From Desulfobacula sp. (GTDB lineage: Bacteria; Desulfobacterota; Desulfobacteria; Desulfobacterales; Desulfobacteraceae): a stretch of DNA of 64,000 bases. The position numbers and the translations under genes were made by a program. The DNA is taken from the NCBI GenBank assembly GCA_023701135.1, contig JAMPXP010000001.1, positions 310,001 through 374,000 of the forward strand. The letters are read 5' to 3'. The notes beneath the pieces were generated by a model. That model was not told where the DNA came from. It did no database searches and was given only the letters and a program-made list of their open reading frames with translations. This document shows positions 54,237-64,000 of the stretch, in pieces; positions within the stretch are counted from its first letter, which is position 1; every line of letters starts with the position of its first letter.

Positions 54237-54280
54237 AAAAAGCCGTTATCAGCCCCCAAAAGGCAGATAACGGCTTTTTT
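54237..54280 (+). terminator. ilv attenuator terminator
   Basis: AAAAAGCCGTTATC (54237-54250) pairs perfectly with GATAACGGCTTTTT (54266-54279) around a 15-base loop, ending in a T run. It lies 21 bases after the leader stop and 20 bases before ilvD. An antiterminator pairing was not found with confidence. Confidence 0.9.
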
Positions 54281-54299
54281 AATTTGGAGACAACTGAAT

Positions 54300-55976
54300 A
54301 TGAGAAGCCACATTGCAACAAAAGGAATTGCCAGAGCCCCCCACAGAAGCCTGATGAAGGCCATGGGCTATACGGATCATGAAATTGCCCGGCCCCTGAT
54401 CGGCATTGCCAACTCGGCCAATGAACTGATTCCCGGGCACATGCACCTGGACAATATCGTCAAGGCCGTCAAATCCGGCATCAGCATGGCCGGGGGAACT
54501 CCCATGGAATTTTCCACCATCGGCATCTGTGACGGGATTGCCATGAACCACAAGGGTATGCACTATTCCCTGGCCTCCAGGGAACTCATCGCCGACTCCA
54601 TTGAGGTGACGGCCATGGCCCATCCCTTTGACGCCCTGGTCCTGGTGCCCAATTGTGACAAGATCATACCCGGCATGCTCATGGCGGCGGCAAGGCTCAA
54701 TATCCCGGCCATTGTCATCAGCGGAGGCCCCATGCTGTCCGGCAGGCACCCCAGGAATAAAAATAAAAAAATCGATCTGATCACGGTTTTCGAGGCCGTG
54801 GGTGCGGTCCAGTCCGGAAGGATGACGGAAAACGAACTCCTGGACATTGAAAATGCCGCCTGCCCCACCTGCGGGTCCTGCGCCGGCATGTTTACGGCCA
54901 ATTCCATGAATTGCCTCACCGAAGCCATAGGAATGGCCCTTCCCGGCAACGGCACCATCCCGGAACCCATGTCCGAAAGAATCCGGCTGGCCAAGGAAAC
55001 CGGGATGAAAATCATGGAACTTTTGCAAAAGAATATCACACCGGACAAGATCCTGACCCAGAAGGCCTTTGAAAATGCCCTGGCCGTGGACATGGCCCTG
55101 GGCTGTTCCACAAATACCGTCCTTCATTTAAAAGCCGTTGCCCATGAGGCCCGTGTGGACGTCAATCTGAACCTCATCAATGAGGTCAGTAAAAAAACGC
55201 CCCATTTATGTTCCCTGAGCCCCGGCGGAGAGGACAGGATTGAAGACCTGAATGCGGCCGGCGGTATCCCGGCGGTGATGAAGGAAATGGCCGATCACGG
55301 CATGCTGGATCTGTCCTGCCTGACCGCCACGGGCCAAACCCTGGGTCAAAACCTTGAAACCGTTGTTGTCAAGGACCGGGAGGTCATCCGGCCCATTGAA
55401 ACACCTTATCATAAGGAAGGAGGCCTGGCCGTCCTCTTCGGCAATCTTGCCCCGGAAGGCTGCGTGGTCAAGCAGTCCGCCGTTCTTGAAAAGATGTTGA
55501 AACACCAGGGACCGGCAAGGGTGTTCAATTCCGAGGAAGAGGCCACCCAAGCCATCCTTGGGAACAAGATCAATCCAGGGGATGTCATCGTCATCCGCTA
55601 TGAGGGACCGGCCGGCGGGCCGGGCATGCGGGAAATGCTGACCCCCACCTCTGCCATTGCCGGCATGGGCCTGGACGAAAGCGTTGCCCTTATCACGGAC
55701 GGAAGATTTTCCGGCGGCACCAAGGGGGCCTCCATCGGCCATGTTTCCCCGGAAGCCGCCGACGGCGGCCCCATTGCCGTTGTCACGGAAGGGGATCAGA
55801 TCCGGATTGACATCCCGGCCAAAACCATTGAATTGCTCGTTTCCGAAGAAGTGATCCGGACCCGGTTTTCAGGATGGAAAAAACCTGAGCCCAAGATTAA
55901 AACAGGATATATGGCCCGGTACAGCCGGATGGTCAGTTCGGCCGGCAATGGCGCCGTATTTAAAGATATACCCTAG
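54300..55976 (+). CDS. ilvD: dihydroxy-acid dehydratase
   Basis: 558 residues. Iron-sulfur cysteines are in VPNCDKI and [19 protein letters not shown]; the C-terminal [19 protein letters not shown] is conserved. It dehydrates dihydroxy acids to the 2-oxo precursors of Val, Leu and Ile. First gene of a GC-rich five-gene operon; GGAG lies 10 bases ahead of the ATG, directly after the attenuator. Confidence 0.97.
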   Translation: MRSHIATKGIARAPHRSLMKAMGYTDHEIARPLIGIANSANELIPGHMHLDNIVKAVKSGISMAGGTPMEFSTIGICDGIAMNHKGMHYSLASRELIADSIEVTAMAHPFDALVLVPNCDKIIPGMLMAAARLNIPAIVISGGPMLSGRHPRNKNKKIDLITVFEAVGAVQSGRMTENELLDIENAACPTCGSCAGMFTANSMNCLTEAIGMALPGNGTIPEPMSERIRLAKETGMKIMELLQKNITPDKILTQKAFENALAVDMALGCSTNTVLHLKAVAHEARVDVNLNLINEVSKKTPHLCSLSPGGEDRIEDLNAAGGIPAVMKEMADHGMLDLSCLTATGQTLGQNLETVVVKDREVIRPIETPYHKEGGLAVLFGNLAPEGCVVKQSAVLEKMLKHQGPARVFNSEEEATQAILGNKINPGDVIVIRYEGPAGGPGMREMLTPTSAIAGMGLDESVALITDGRFSGGTKGASIGHVSPEAADGGPIAVVTEGDQIRIDIPAKTIELLVSEEVIRTRFSGWKKPEPKIKTGYMARYSRMVSSAGNGAVFKDIP

Positions 55977-55985
55977 GAGAAAATC

Positions 55986-57677
55986 ATGAAACTGAATGGT
56001 GCCCAAATTTTGATCAAGATGATTAAGTCGGAAGGCGTTGATACGATTTTCGGTTATCCCGGCGGGGCCGTCATTGACATCTATGATGCCCTTGCCAAAC
56101 AGAATGGCCTTCGGCACATTCTGGTGCGTCACGAGCAGGGAGCCGTCCATGCGGCCGATGCCTATGCCCGGGCCAACCGGTCCGTAGGGGTGGCCCTAGT
56201 GACCTCGGGACCCGGCGCTACCAATACCGTTACCGGGATAGCCTCGGCCCACTGCGATTCCATCCCCCTGGTGGTGTTTACCGGTCAGGTCCCCACGGGC
56301 CTCATCGGCAATGACGCCTTCCAGGAAGTGGATATTGTGGGCATCACCAGGCCCTGCACCAAACACAATTATCTGGTCAAAAGCGTGGATAAACTTGCAT
56401 TTATCATTAAGGAGGCCTTTTACCTGGCCCGGTCCGGAAGACCGGGACCGGTCCTGGTGGATTTGCCCAAAGACATTGTCCAGACCTTTGTGGAATTTGA
56501 AGAACCCGGCGAGATTTCCTTGAAATCCTATAAACCCACCTACAAGCCCAATAAAAAACAGCTCAACAAAGTGGTGGACCTGATCCGCAAGGCTGAAAGA
56601 CCGGTAATCTTTGCCGGCGGCGGGGTGATCCTCTCCCAGGCCTCGGAAGAGCTGACCCGGATGGCCCGGATGGCCAATATCCCGGTGACCGCCTCCCTCA
56701 TGGGCCTTGGGGCCTTTCCCGGCTCCGATCCCCTGTGGCTGGGCATGCTGGGCATGCACGGCACCTACCGGGCCAATATGAGCATAGGCCATTGTGACCT
56801 CATGATTGCGGCCGGGGTCCGCTTTGATGACCGGGTCACGGGCAATATTGAAAAATTCGCCCCCGGCGCCACCATTGTCCAGATCGACATTGATCCCACT
56901 TCCATCCATAAGAATATCGAGGTCCAGATCCCCATTGTGGGGGATTGCAAGGCCACCCTGGCGGAAATCATCCGTCTCATGGAAGAAAAAGACCCAAAGG
57001 GCATTGCCGAAGGAAAGCCGGAATGGCTGTCCCGGATCAGGGAATGGGGAAATGCCGTTCCATTGAAATATGAACAAAGCCATGATGTCATCAAACCCCA
57101 GTATGTCATTGAAAAGCTCTATGAGCTGACCCGGGGGGAGGCCATCATCACCACGGAAGTCGGCCAGAACCAGATGTGGGCGGCCCAGTATTATCATTTT
57201 GACCAGCCCAATCATTTTATCACCTCGGGCGGGCTCGGGGTCATGGGCTTCGGTCTGCCCGCCGCCATCGGGGCCAAGGCGGCCCGGCCCGATAAAATCG
57301 TGGTGGATATTGCCGGTGACGGGTCCATCCAGATGAATATCCAGGAATTGATGACGGCGGTGGAATCCAATATTGATGTGAAGATCGTCATCCTCAACAA
57401 CCGGTATCTGGGCATGGTCAGGCAGTGGCAGGAATTTTTCTATGAAAAGGTCTATTCTTCCACCAATATGGAAAATGCCCCGGACTTTGTAAAACTGGCC
57501 GAAGCCTATGGTGCAACAGGCCTTCGATGCACAAGTCCGGACCAGGTGTCCGCCGTTCTGACCCAGGGCCTCAACACCAAGGGAACCGTTGTCATGGATT
57601 TTACCGTGGACCGGGAAGAGTCTGTCTACCCAATGGTCCCCTCGGGCGGATCCATTACGGAAATGCTTCTGGTTTAA
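55986..57677 (+). CDS. ilvB: acetolactate synthase large subunit
   Basis: 563 residues. The TPP-binding site GDGSIQMNIQELMTAVESNIDVKIVILNN, the catalytic Glu in LVRHEQGAVHAAD and the FAD/central region with RFDDRVTGN are intact. It joins two pyruvates (acetolactate) or pyruvate and 2-oxobutyrate. Its small subunit ilvN follows after 15 bases. RBS AGGAG. Confidence 0.97.
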   Translation: MKLNGAQILIKMIKSEGVDTIFGYPGGAVIDIYDALAKQNGLRHILVRHEQGAVHAADAYARANRSVGVALVTSGPGATNTVTGIASAHCDSIPLVVFTGQVPTGLIGNDAFQEVDIVGITRPCTKHNYLVKSVDKLAFIIKEAFYLARSGRPGPVLVDLPKDIVQTFVEFEEPGEISLKSYKPTYKPNKKQLNKVVDLIRKAERPVIFAGGGVILSQASEELTRMARMANIPVTASLMGLGAFPGSDPLWLGMLGMHGTYRANMSIGHCDLMIAAGVRFDDRVTGNIEKFAPGATIVQIDIDPTSIHKNIEVQIPIVGDCKATLAEIIRLMEEKDPKGIAEGKPEWLSRIREWGNAVPLKYEQSHDVIKPQYVIEKLYELTRGEAIITTEVGQNQMWAAQYYHFDQPNHFITSGGLGVMGFGLPAAIGAKAARPDKIVVDIAGDGSIQMNIQELMTAVESNIDVKIVILNNRYLGMVRQWQEFFYEKVYSSTNMENAPDFVKLAEAYGATGLRCTSPDQVSAVLTQGLNTKGTVVMDFTVDREESVYPMVPSGGSITEMLLV

Positions 57678-57692
57678 TATATAAGGATACTC

Positions 57693-58187
57693 ATGATGAA
57701 AACAAACCGATATGTATTGTCCATCCTTGTAGATGATGAACCTGGAGTTCTTTCAAGGATAGCAGGACTTTTTTCAGGCCGGGGATTCAATATCGACAGC
57801 CTGAGCGTGGCCAGCACGGCAGAGCCCAATGTGTCAAGGATCACCATGGTGACCAAATGTGAGCCCCAGATCATTGAACAGATCAAAAAACAGCTTCACA
57901 AGCTCATCAATGTCATCACGGTGAATGACCTCACCGATAAGAAATATGTCCAGCGCCAGCTCGCCCTCATCAAGGTCAATGCCCAGCCCGACAAAAAGGC
58001 CGAGATCCTGAGAATAGTCGATATTTTCCGGTGCAAAATCGTGGATGTGGGGCTTGCCCATTATACCATCGAGGTGTCCGGGGATACGGAAAAACACGAT
58101 GCCATCATCTCCCTTTTAAAGCCCATGGGAATCATTGAAATCGCCTCCACCGGCGCCATTGCCCTTGCCAGGGAAAACGGAAAATAA
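57693..58187 (+). CDS. ilvN: acetolactate synthase small (regulatory) subunit
   Basis: 164 residues, RBS AAGGA. The N-terminal ACT domain reads YVLSILVDDEPGVLSRIAGLFSGRGFNIDSLSVA; the C-terminal domain IVDVGLAHYTIEVSGDTEKHDAIISLLKPMGI is typical of IlvN/IlvH. It gives valine feedback control to IlvB. ATG 57693 is doubled at 57696. Confidence 0.96.
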   Translation: MMKTNRYVLSILVDDEPGVLSRIAGLFSGRGFNIDSLSVASTAEPNVSRITMVTKCEPQIIEQIKKQLHKLINVITVNDLTDKKYVQRQLALIKVNAQPDKKAEILRIVDIFRCKIVDVGLAHYTIEVSGDTEKHDAIISLLKPMGIIEIASTGAIALARENGK

Positions 58188-58228
58188 TTGGCATCAGGTT
58201 TTATTATCCTTAAAAAACAGGACATACC

Positions 58229-59824
58229 ATGAAAAAAGCATTTTTTTACGACACCACGCTCAGGGACGGCATGCAGGGGGAAAACATATTTTTTTCCACC
58301 GAGGACAAGATCAAAATTGCAAAACGTCTGGACGATGCGGGTATTCATTATATTGAAGGCGGGTGGCCCGGATCAAACCCCGGGGCCGAGCATTTTTTTG
58401 AAGAAATTCACCATATCAAATTGAAAAATGCCAAAATAGCCGCCTTTGGCTCCACCCGGCGGCCGGACAAAACCTGCGACCAGGACGCCAATATCCAGGC
58501 CCTCATTAAAAGCAAGGCCCCGGTGGTCACCATCTTCGGCAAATCCTGGGACCTGCATGTGGAAACCATCATGCAGAATACAAAGAAAGAAAACCTGGCC
58601 ATGATTCAAGACAGTGTTTCCTATCTCATCCGCCATGGCCGGGAAGTCATCTATGATGCCGAGCATTTTTTTGACGGGTATAAGGCCAACCCGGACTATG
58701 CTAGTCAAACCCTTGAAGCGGCCGTGAAAGGCGGGGCCAGATGCCTGGTCCTCTGTGATACCAATGGCGGGTCCATGCCCTGTGAGATTGAAACCTTTAC
58801 ACGAGCCATGGTGGACCGGTTCAAATCCCATACCGATGTCATCTTCGGCATCCATACCCACAATGACTGTGCCATGGCCGTGGCCAATTCAATCACTGCG
58901 GTCCATGCCGGCGCCGCCATGGTCCAGGGAACCATCAATGGATACGGCGAGAGATGCGGAAACGCAGACCTTACCGCCATCATTCCCATCCTTGCACTGA
59001 AAATGAACTGCGACTGTATCTCCCATGAAAATCTTGAAAAACTCCTGAACCTGTCCAGGTTTATCTCTGAAACCGCCAATGTGCCGCCGGTGAATTCCAG
59101 GCCCTTTGTGGGGAAAAGCGCCTTTGCCCATAAGGGAGGGGTCCATGTCAGCGCCATCATGAAAAATCCCAGGGCCTACGAGCATATGGCCCCGGAACTG
59201 GTGGGCAATAAGCGCCGGGTGATTGTTTCCGAACAATCCGGCAAGAGCAATATCGAATATAAGGCCAGGGAACTGGGGGTGGACCTGGGTGAAAACGGAA
59301 TGAACGGCCATCAGATTGTTTCCAGCATCAAGGATCTCGAAGATTACGGCTATGAATTCGATGCCGCCGAAGGCTCCCTGAAACTCATCATGGAAAAACT
59401 CACGGATCAGTTCACACCCCGTTTTGAATTGGAATCCTTCCGGGTGGTGGTGGAAAAAGACAAGGAGCGGCCCTGTTATTCTCATGCCATGATCAAAATC
59501 CGGGTGGGCCATACCACGGAAATCACCTCAGCCGAAGGGGACGGTCCGGTCAGCGCCCTGGACAATGCCCTCAGAAAGGCCCTGACCACCATTTATCCCC
59601 AGATCAATACCATGCATCTGGTGGACTTCAAGGTCCGGGTCATTGACGGTATGGACGGCACTGCTGCAAAAGTCCGGGTTCTCATTGAATCCCGGGATGA
59701 AAACAGCATTTTTTCCACCATCGGGGTTTCCGAAGACATTATCGAAGCAAGCTGGCAGGCCCTGGCCGACAGTTTTCAATACAAACTCTCATTAGACAAT
59801 CCAGATAAGGTGATATCATTATGA
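58229..59824 (+). CDS. cimA: citramalate synthase
   Basis: 531 residues. FFYDTTLRDGMQGENIFFSTEDKIKIAKRLDDAGIHYIEGGWPGSNP is the CimA form of the LeuA-like barrel; GIHTHNDCAMAVANS is the metal site, and a C-terminal regulatory domain follows. It condenses pyruvate and acetyl-CoA to citramalate, feeding 2-oxobutyrate to isoleucine without threonine deaminase. It overlaps leuA by four bases. LeuCD and LeuB, needed for the next steps, are not in the window. Confidence 0.95.
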   Translation: MKKAFFYDTTLRDGMQGENIFFSTEDKIKIAKRLDDAGIHYIEGGWPGSNPGAEHFFEEIHHIKLKNAKIAAFGSTRRPDKTCDQDANIQALIKSKAPVVTIFGKSWDLHVETIMQNTKKENLAMIQDSVSYLIRHGREVIYDAEHFFDGYKANPDYASQTLEAAVKGGARCLVLCDTNGGSMPCEIETFTRAMVDRFKSHTDVIFGIHTHNDCAMAVANSITAVHAGAAMVQGTINGYGERCGNADLTAIIPILALKMNCDCISHENLEKLLNLSRFISETANVPPVNSRPFVGKSAFAHKGGVHVSAIMKNPRAYEHMAPELVGNKRRVIVSEQSGKSNIEYKARELGVDLGENGMNGHQIVSSIKDLEDYGYEFDAAEGSLKLIMEKLTDQFTPRFELESFRVVVEKDKERPCYSHAMIKIRVGHTTEITSAEGDGPVSALDNALRKALTTIYPQINTMHLVDFKVRVIDGMDGTAAKVRVLIESRDENSIFSTIGVSEDIIEASWQALADSFQYKLSLDNPDKVISL

Positions 59825-61365
59825 CAAGCGATAACCAGATCATTATTTTTGACACGACGTTGAGAGACGGTGAGCAATCTCCCGGCGCCAGCATGAATCA
59901 GGCGGAAAAACTCAGGATCGCCACCCAGTTGGAAAAACTCGGGGTCAATGTCATTGAGGCAGGATTCCCTGCCGCCTCGGAAGGGGATTTTGAGGCCGTC
60001 AAAATCATTGCCGAAACCTTGAAAACCGCCCAGGTGGCGGCCCTGTGCCGGGCCAATGAAGAGGATATCAAAAGGGGCTGGGATGCCATTAGAAATGCGG
60101 CCCATCCCCGAATCCACACCTTCATCGCCACCTCGGACCTGCATATGAAATATAAACTGAATATGGACCCGGAAAAGGTGCTGGAGCAGGCAATCAAATC
60201 CGTGAAACTGGCGGCCTCCTATACCGATAATGTGGAATTCTCGGCCGAAGACGGATCCCGGTCGGACCGGGATTTTCTGTGCAGGGTCTTTGAGGCCGTC
60301 ATTGATGCCGGGGCCACCACGGTGAACCTGCCCGATACCGTGGGCTATGCCATTCCCGAGGAATTTGCCCAACTGGTCACCTATGTCATGGAACACACGC
60401 CCAATATGCATAGAGCTGTATTGAGCGTCCACTGCCACAATGACCTCGGGCTGGCCACCTCCAATACCCTGGCCGCCATCAAGGCCGGGGCCCGGCAGGT
60501 GGAGGTCACGGTCAACGGCATTGGCGAGCGGGCCGGGAACACCTCCCTGGAAGAGGTGGTCATGTCGCTTCATACCCGGCCCAATTATTTTCCCCAGACC
60601 ACCACCATTGATACGAGGCGGATTTATCCCACCAGCCGCCTGGTCAGCATGATCACCGGTATTATCGTTCAGCCCAACCGGGCCATTGTGGGCGCCAACG
60701 CCTTTGCCCACGAGGCCGGGATCCACCAGGACGGGGTATTGAAAAACCCCATGACCTATGAGATCATGAACCCGGAAACCATAGGTTTGAACAAGAACAA
60801 CCTGGTTCTGGGAAAACATTCCGGCCGCCATGCCCTGAACGACCATATTCAGAAACTGGGCTATAATCTGACCAAGGATGAACTGGAACGGGTCTTTGAA
60901 AAATTCAAACGCCTGGCCGACAAGAAAAAAAGTATCCAGGACGAAGACATCGAAGCCCTCATCAATGAAGGGGTCCTGAGAAGCTCTGAGACCATCTGCC
61001 TGGAATATATCCATGTCCTGTCCGGCAATACGGTTTTCCCGACGGCCAGTGTCCAGTTGAATATCGAAGGCCGGCCGGTCCAGGGGGCCACCGAAGGGAC
61101 GGGGCCCATTGATGCGGTTTACAATATCATTTCCAAGCTTACCGGCACAAAATCCAAACTCTTGCGGTTCACCATCTCCGCCCTGACGGAAGGCACCGAC
61201 GCCCAGGGCGAAGTCATGGTCCGCCTGGAGGAAGACGGACTTGTGGCCCTGGGAAAAGGCTCGGATTCCGATATCATCACCGCCAGCGCCCTGGCCTATA
61301 TCAACGGGCTCAATCGGCTGGAATATCTGAAGAAACATCCGGTGGTGAAACACGAAAACCTGTAA
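59821..61365 (+). CDS. leuA: 2-isopropylmalate synthase
   Basis: 514 residues, typical of long Leu[18 protein letters not shown], the metal site [14 protein letters not shown] and [16 protein letters not shown] are present, as are the C-terminal regulatory residues ([21 protein letters not shown]). It is the first leucine-specific enzyme. The start overlaps the cimA stop (ATGA). It ends the ilv operon; CCGGGG/CCCCGG follows. Confidence 0.97.
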   Translation: MTSDNQIIIFDTTLRDGEQSPGASMNQAEKLRIATQLEKLGVNVIEAGFPAASEGDFEAVKIIAETLKTAQVAALCRANEEDIKRGWDAIRNAAHPRIHTFIATSDLHMKYKLNMDPEKVLEQAIKSVKLAASYTDNVEFSAEDGSRSDRDFLCRVFEAVIDAGATTVNLPDTVGYAIPEEFAQLVTYVMEHTPNMHRAVLSVHCHNDLGLATSNTLAAIKAGARQVEVTVNGIGERAGNTSLEEVVMSLHTRPNYFPQTTTIDTRRIYPTSRLVSMITGIIVQPNRAIVGANAFAHEAGIHQDGVLKNPMTYEIMNPETIGLNKNNLVLGKHSGRHALNDHIQKLGYNLTKDELERVFEKFKRLADKKKSIQDEDIEALINEGVLRSSETICLEYIHVLSGNTVFPTASVQLNIEGRPVQGATEGTGPIDAVYNIISKLTGTKSKLLRFTISALTEGTDAQGEVMVRLEEDGLVALGKGSDSDIITASALAYINGLNRLEYLKKHPVVKHENL

Positions 61366-61372
61366 CCCTTAA

Positions 61373-61393
61373 CCGGGGAACCCCCGGATTTTG
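61373..61393 (+). terminator. possible terminator after leuA
   Basis: CCGGGG (61373-61378) and CCCCGG (61382-61387) with a 3-base loop, then ATTTTG. The stem is short and the T run poor. Confidence 0.45.
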
Positions 61394-61502
61394 TATCCTG
61401 CTTATGGCTAAGGGAATCTGATTTTTCTTGACTCTGAAAAAGCATGAGGATAAGAAGTTAACAGTGTTTTGTCTATTAACTTTTAATTATTGGAGATCTA
61501 TC

Positions 61503-61952
61503 ATGAAAAAAGTCCTCAAGCTTTGTGTTTTCTCTGTCGTTTTCTGCTTTCTTTCTGCCGGCCTGCTTCTTGCTGATAACACGTCCATTGTTGGAAAATG
61601 GAAGACCATTGATGATAAGACAGGTGAACCCAAATCCATTGTTGAAATCTATGAAAAAAACGGGAAATTTTACGGCCAGATCAAAGAGCTTTTTATCAAA
61701 GAAGGGGATAATCCTGATCCTACCTGCGATAAATGCCCGGCCGACGACCCCCGGAAAGACAAACCCACAAAGGGAATGGTCATTGTCCAGGAATTGACTA
61801 AAAACAATGGGGAATACAGCGGCGGAACCATCCTTGACCCCAAGGAAGGCAAAATCTATACGTGTAAAATGTGGGTTGAAGATGGGAAACTCATGGTCAG
61901 AGGGTATATTGCCTTTTTCTTCAGAACCCAGACCTGGCAGAAGGCTGAATAA
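61503..61952 (+). CDS. DUF2147 family exported protein
   Basis: 149 residues from ATG 61503 (GGAG, 7-base spacer). Signal peptide of about 23 residues (cleavage after LLLA), then DNTSIVGKWKTIDDKTGEPKSIVEIYEKNGKFYGQI and GYIAFFFRTQTWQKAE, the DUF2147 fold, a small lipocalin-like periplasmic domain of unknown function. A CDKCPADDPRKDKP loop mid-protein holds two cysteines. Own transcription unit before a strong terminator. Confidence 0.85.
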   Translation: MKKVLKLCVFSVVFCFLSAGLLLADNTSIVGKWKTIDDKTGEPKSIVEIYEKNGKFYGQIKELFIKEGDNPDPTCDKCPADDPRKDKPTKGMVIVQELTKNNGEYSGGTILDPKEGKIYTCKMWVEDGKLMVRGYIAFFFRTQTWQKAE

Positions 61953-62032
61953 TTCAGTTTGCCGGTTCAATGGCGAGAAGCTGTCATAATCAGCATCCTG
62001 GCCATCCATATATGAATTAAAAGAATTTACAG

Positions 62033-62079
62033 CACCGCTTTTATGCCCGCATCCATGGCGGCATAAAAGCGGTGTTTTT
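62033..62079. terminator. strong terminator after the DUF2147 gene
   Basis: A 15-bp perfect stem, CACCGCTTTTATGCC (62033-62047) with GGCATAAAAGCGGTG (62060-62074), then five T. The rest of the 61953-62134 gap has no gene. Confidence 0.88.
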
Positions 62080-62134
62080 ACATGGAGCTTCAGATACGTA
62101 TACCTGGCATCTTAATCACTGAGTTGTTATCACA

Positions 62135-63949
62135 TCATTCATTTTTCAGGACAGACAGAAACGCTGACTGAGGAATTTCAACGGAGCCCACCATCTTCAT
62201 CCGCTTTTTCCCTTTTTTCTGTTTTTCCAGAAGTTTTCTTTTTCTTGAGATATCACCGCCGTAACATTTGGCCGTCACATCTTTTCTAAAGGCGGAAATG
62301 GTCTCCCTGGAAATAATCTTACCGCCGATGGCGCCTTGAATGGGAATCTTGAACTGCTGCCGCGGGATTTCCTCCCTCAATTTTTTGCAGGCGACTCTGG
62401 CCCTTGTTTCGGCCTTATCCCGGTGGATGAGCTGGGATAAAGCATCCACCCGTTCCCCGTTAATGAGGAAATCCAATTTGACCAGGTTGGTTTCCTGGTA
62501 TCCGGCCACAACATAATCAAAGGAACCGTACCCCTGGGTAACGCTTTTCAGGCGGTCATAAAACTCATATACCACTTCTGCCAGGGGCAGTTCAAATTTC
62601 ATCTCCATGCGGTTGCTGGTGAGATACTGGTAATTTTTGCTGACCCCCCTGAATTCATGGCAGAGCTGCATGACATTGCCCATATATTTATCCGGCACGA
62701 TAATGGAAGCATCGATCACAGGTTCCCTGACCTTTAATATTTCCGAAGGATCAGGATATTGAACCGGATTGTCAATAATTTTCACTGTGCCGTCGGTATA
62801 GGTGATTTCATACTGGACCGAAGGGGATGTGAGAATCAAAGACACATCATATTCCCTTTCCAGCCGCTCCTGGACCACTTCAAGATGGAGAAGCCCCAGA
62901 AATCCGCACCGGTATCCAAACCCGAGGGCGGCGGAACTGTCTTTTTCATAGATCAGCGCGGCATCGTTCAATTTCAATTTTTCCAGGGCCTCGGTCAATT
63001 CCGGATAATCATCGGCAGCCACCGGATACATGGACGAAAAAACCACGGGGGTGGGTTCACGGAATCCGCCCTTGGGTTTATCGCATCGTCGGTCCGGCAT
63101 GGTGACCGTATCTCCGATCTTTACATCACTGATGTTTTTAATACCGGCAATAAAATACCCCACCTGCCCGGCCACCAATTCATCCTGGGGCTGACGGACA
63201 ATCTGAAACAAGCCCACTTCCTCCACCTTGTACTGAGCGTCATTGGACATGAACTGGATCCTGTCCCCCCTTTTGATCCCGCCTTCAAAAATCCTGAAAT
63301 GGACGATGATTCCCCGGAAAGGATCATAGTGGGAATCAAAAACCAGGGCTTTGAAATTGACATCCTGGTCCACCACCGGCGCCGGGATTTTTTTAACAAC
63401 CGCTTCAAATATCTGGTCCACCCCGATTCCGGTTTTAGCCGAAACCAGAAGGATATCTTCGGTATCAAGACCCAAGTCCTCCTCTATCTGGCTTTTAACC
63501 CGGTCAATCTCGGCAGAGGGCAGATCAATTTTATTGATCACGGGAATAATCTCGAGATTATGCTCCATGGCAATATAAAGATTGGCCAGGGTCTGGGCCT
63601 CAACCCCCTGGCTGGCATCCACCAGGATCAAGGCGCCTTCGCAGGATGCAAGGGCCCTGGATACTTCATAGGAAAAATCCACATGGCCCGGAGTGTCGAT
63701 GAGGTTTAAACTATAGAGTTCCCCGTCCTTTGCCCTATACGGCAGGGTAACCGTCTGGCTCTTAATGGTGATTCCCCGCTCCCTTTCAATGTCCATGGAA
63801 TCCAGGATCTGCTCTTTCATATCTCTGTCCGGAATAATACCGGCAAGCTGGATCAATCTGTCCGACAAGGTGGATTTCCCATGATCGATATGGGCAATAA
63901 TGCTGAAATTTCTGATATTCTTTTTATTTAACTTCAAATTCACTCCCAA
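62135..63949 (-). CDS. lepA: elongation factor 4 (LepA)
   Basis: 604 residues. GTPase motifs AHIDHGKST, RGITIKSQ, DTPGHVDF, NKIDLP and SAKTG lie in order; the LepA-specific C-terminal domain ends KKGKKRMKMVGSVEIPQSAFLSVLK. The GTPase can back-translocate ribosomes under stress. No ATG begins it: TTG 63949, GTG 63943 or TTG 63937 (GGAG, 5-base spacer) are possible, the last having the best RBS. Signal peptidase lepB is not adjacent. Confidence 0.95.
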   Translation of the reverse strand: MGVNLKLNKKNIRNFSIIAHIDHGKSTLSDRLIQLAGIIPDRDMKEQILDSMDIERERGITIKSQTVTLPYRAKDGELYSLNLIDTPGHVDFSYEVSRALASCEGALILVDASQGVEAQTLANLYIAMEHNLEIIPVINKIDLPSAEIDRVKSQIEEDLGLDTEDILLVSAKTGIGVDQIFEAVVKKIPAPVVDQDVNFKALVFDSHYDPFRGIIVHFRIFEGGIKRGDRIQFMSNDAQYKVEEVGLFQIVRQPQDELVAGQVGYFIAGIKNISDVKIGDTVTMPDRRCDKPKGGFREPTPVVFSSMYPVAADDYPELTEALEKLKLNDAALIYEKDSSAALGFGYRCGFLGLLHLEVVQERLEREYDVSLILTSPSVQYEITYTDGTVKIIDNPVQYPDPSEILKVREPVIDASIIVPDKYMGNVMQLCHEFRGVSKNYQYLTSNRMEMKFELPLAEVVYEFYDRLKSVTQGYGSFDYVVAGYQETNLVKLDFLINGERVDALSQLIHRDKAETRARVACKKLREEIPRQQFKIPIQGAIGGKIISRETISAFRKDVTAKCYGGDISRKRKLLEKQKKGKKRMKMVGSVEIPQSAFLSVLKNE

Positions 63950-64000
63950 CTAATATATTGACAAAAGGCCTGTATCCCGATAAATTTTTAATTTATATAT

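Noticed and set aside
59776-61353. A 525-codon open frame on the minus strand opposite leuA
   Set aside because: It mirrors the GC-rich codon pattern of leuA; the translation is rich in Gly, Asp, His and Phe with no domain, and leuA on the plus strand is certain. The same holds for minus-strand frames at 28588-29682 (opposite hemB) and 56196-57215 (opposite ilvB), and the plus-strand frame at 62759-63709 (opposite lepA).

Overview
The window looks like the chromosome of an anaerobic, Gram-negative, sulfate-reducing member of the Desulfobacterales (Desulfobacteraceae type). Several independent features point that way: the siroheme-dependent haem genes ahbC-hemB-ahbD, a DUF39 homocysteine-forming protein, a PPi-type phosphofructokinase, citramalate synthase, LPS transport genes, and a rpoN-hpf-ptsN-rapZ block typical of proteobacteria. 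No insertion sequence, phage, CRISPR array or rRNA is visible. Assignment below family level is not possible from the sequence alone.

Layout. (1) 1-10.6 kb, type IV pilus region: a minus-strand minor pilin operon (fimT/gspH-like, pilW, pilV, pilX, pilY1, the last cut by the window edge); an AT-rich minus-strand block with a GT2 glycosyltransferase, GtrA, a methyltransferase, a GT39-type transferase and a VKOR-DsbA fusion; then the major pilin pilA, with a near-perfect sigma-54 promoter, facing the regulator pilR. (2) 10.6-16.0 kb, minus strand: pilR is the last gene of a tight run with pyrC, pyrB, lepB, a DUF39 gene and an M23 peptidase. (3) 16.2-25.4 kb, plus strand: kdsA-kdsC-lptC-lptA-lptB-rpoN-hpf-ptsN-rapZ-EIIA(Man), then gap-tpiA-secG-tRNA-Leu(GAG). 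The sigma factor needed by the pilA promoter is encoded here. (4) 25.4-30.6 kb: a small four-Cys protein, a divergent ClpX-like AAA+ protein and the coupled haem genes. (5) 30.7-36.6 kb: three genes for a Slam-like outer membrane protein, a FecR protein ending in a TbpB-like barrel, and a CHASE2 nucleotide cyclase. This is my best candidate for an undescribed system. (6) 36.6-47.6 kb: mixed genes, including PPi-PFK, a diguanylate cyclase, tRNA-Gly(GCC), an ornithine cyclodeaminase-like protein, a Nudix protein, a TrpR-like protein, AMMECR1, cmoAB, a ParM-like actin and larB. (7) 47.6-54.0 kb, minus strand: a signalling cluster of a hybrid kinase, a receiver-TPR protein and a GAF/PAS kinase. 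(8) 54.0-61.4 kb: an ilvD-ilvB-ilvN-cimA-leuA operon behind a promoter, a branched-chain-rich leader peptide and a terminator, which together form a classical attenuator. (9) A DUF2147 lipocalin-like protein and lepA close the window.

The pilus genes, RpoN, PilR, the glycosylation block and the oxidative-folding fusion can be read as one functional theme: a regulated, possibly glycosylated and disulfide-bonded pilin. Base composition is uneven. The glycosylation block is AT-rich (16 G/C of 60 at 4501-4560) while the ilv operon is GC-rich (36 of 60 at 56761-56820).
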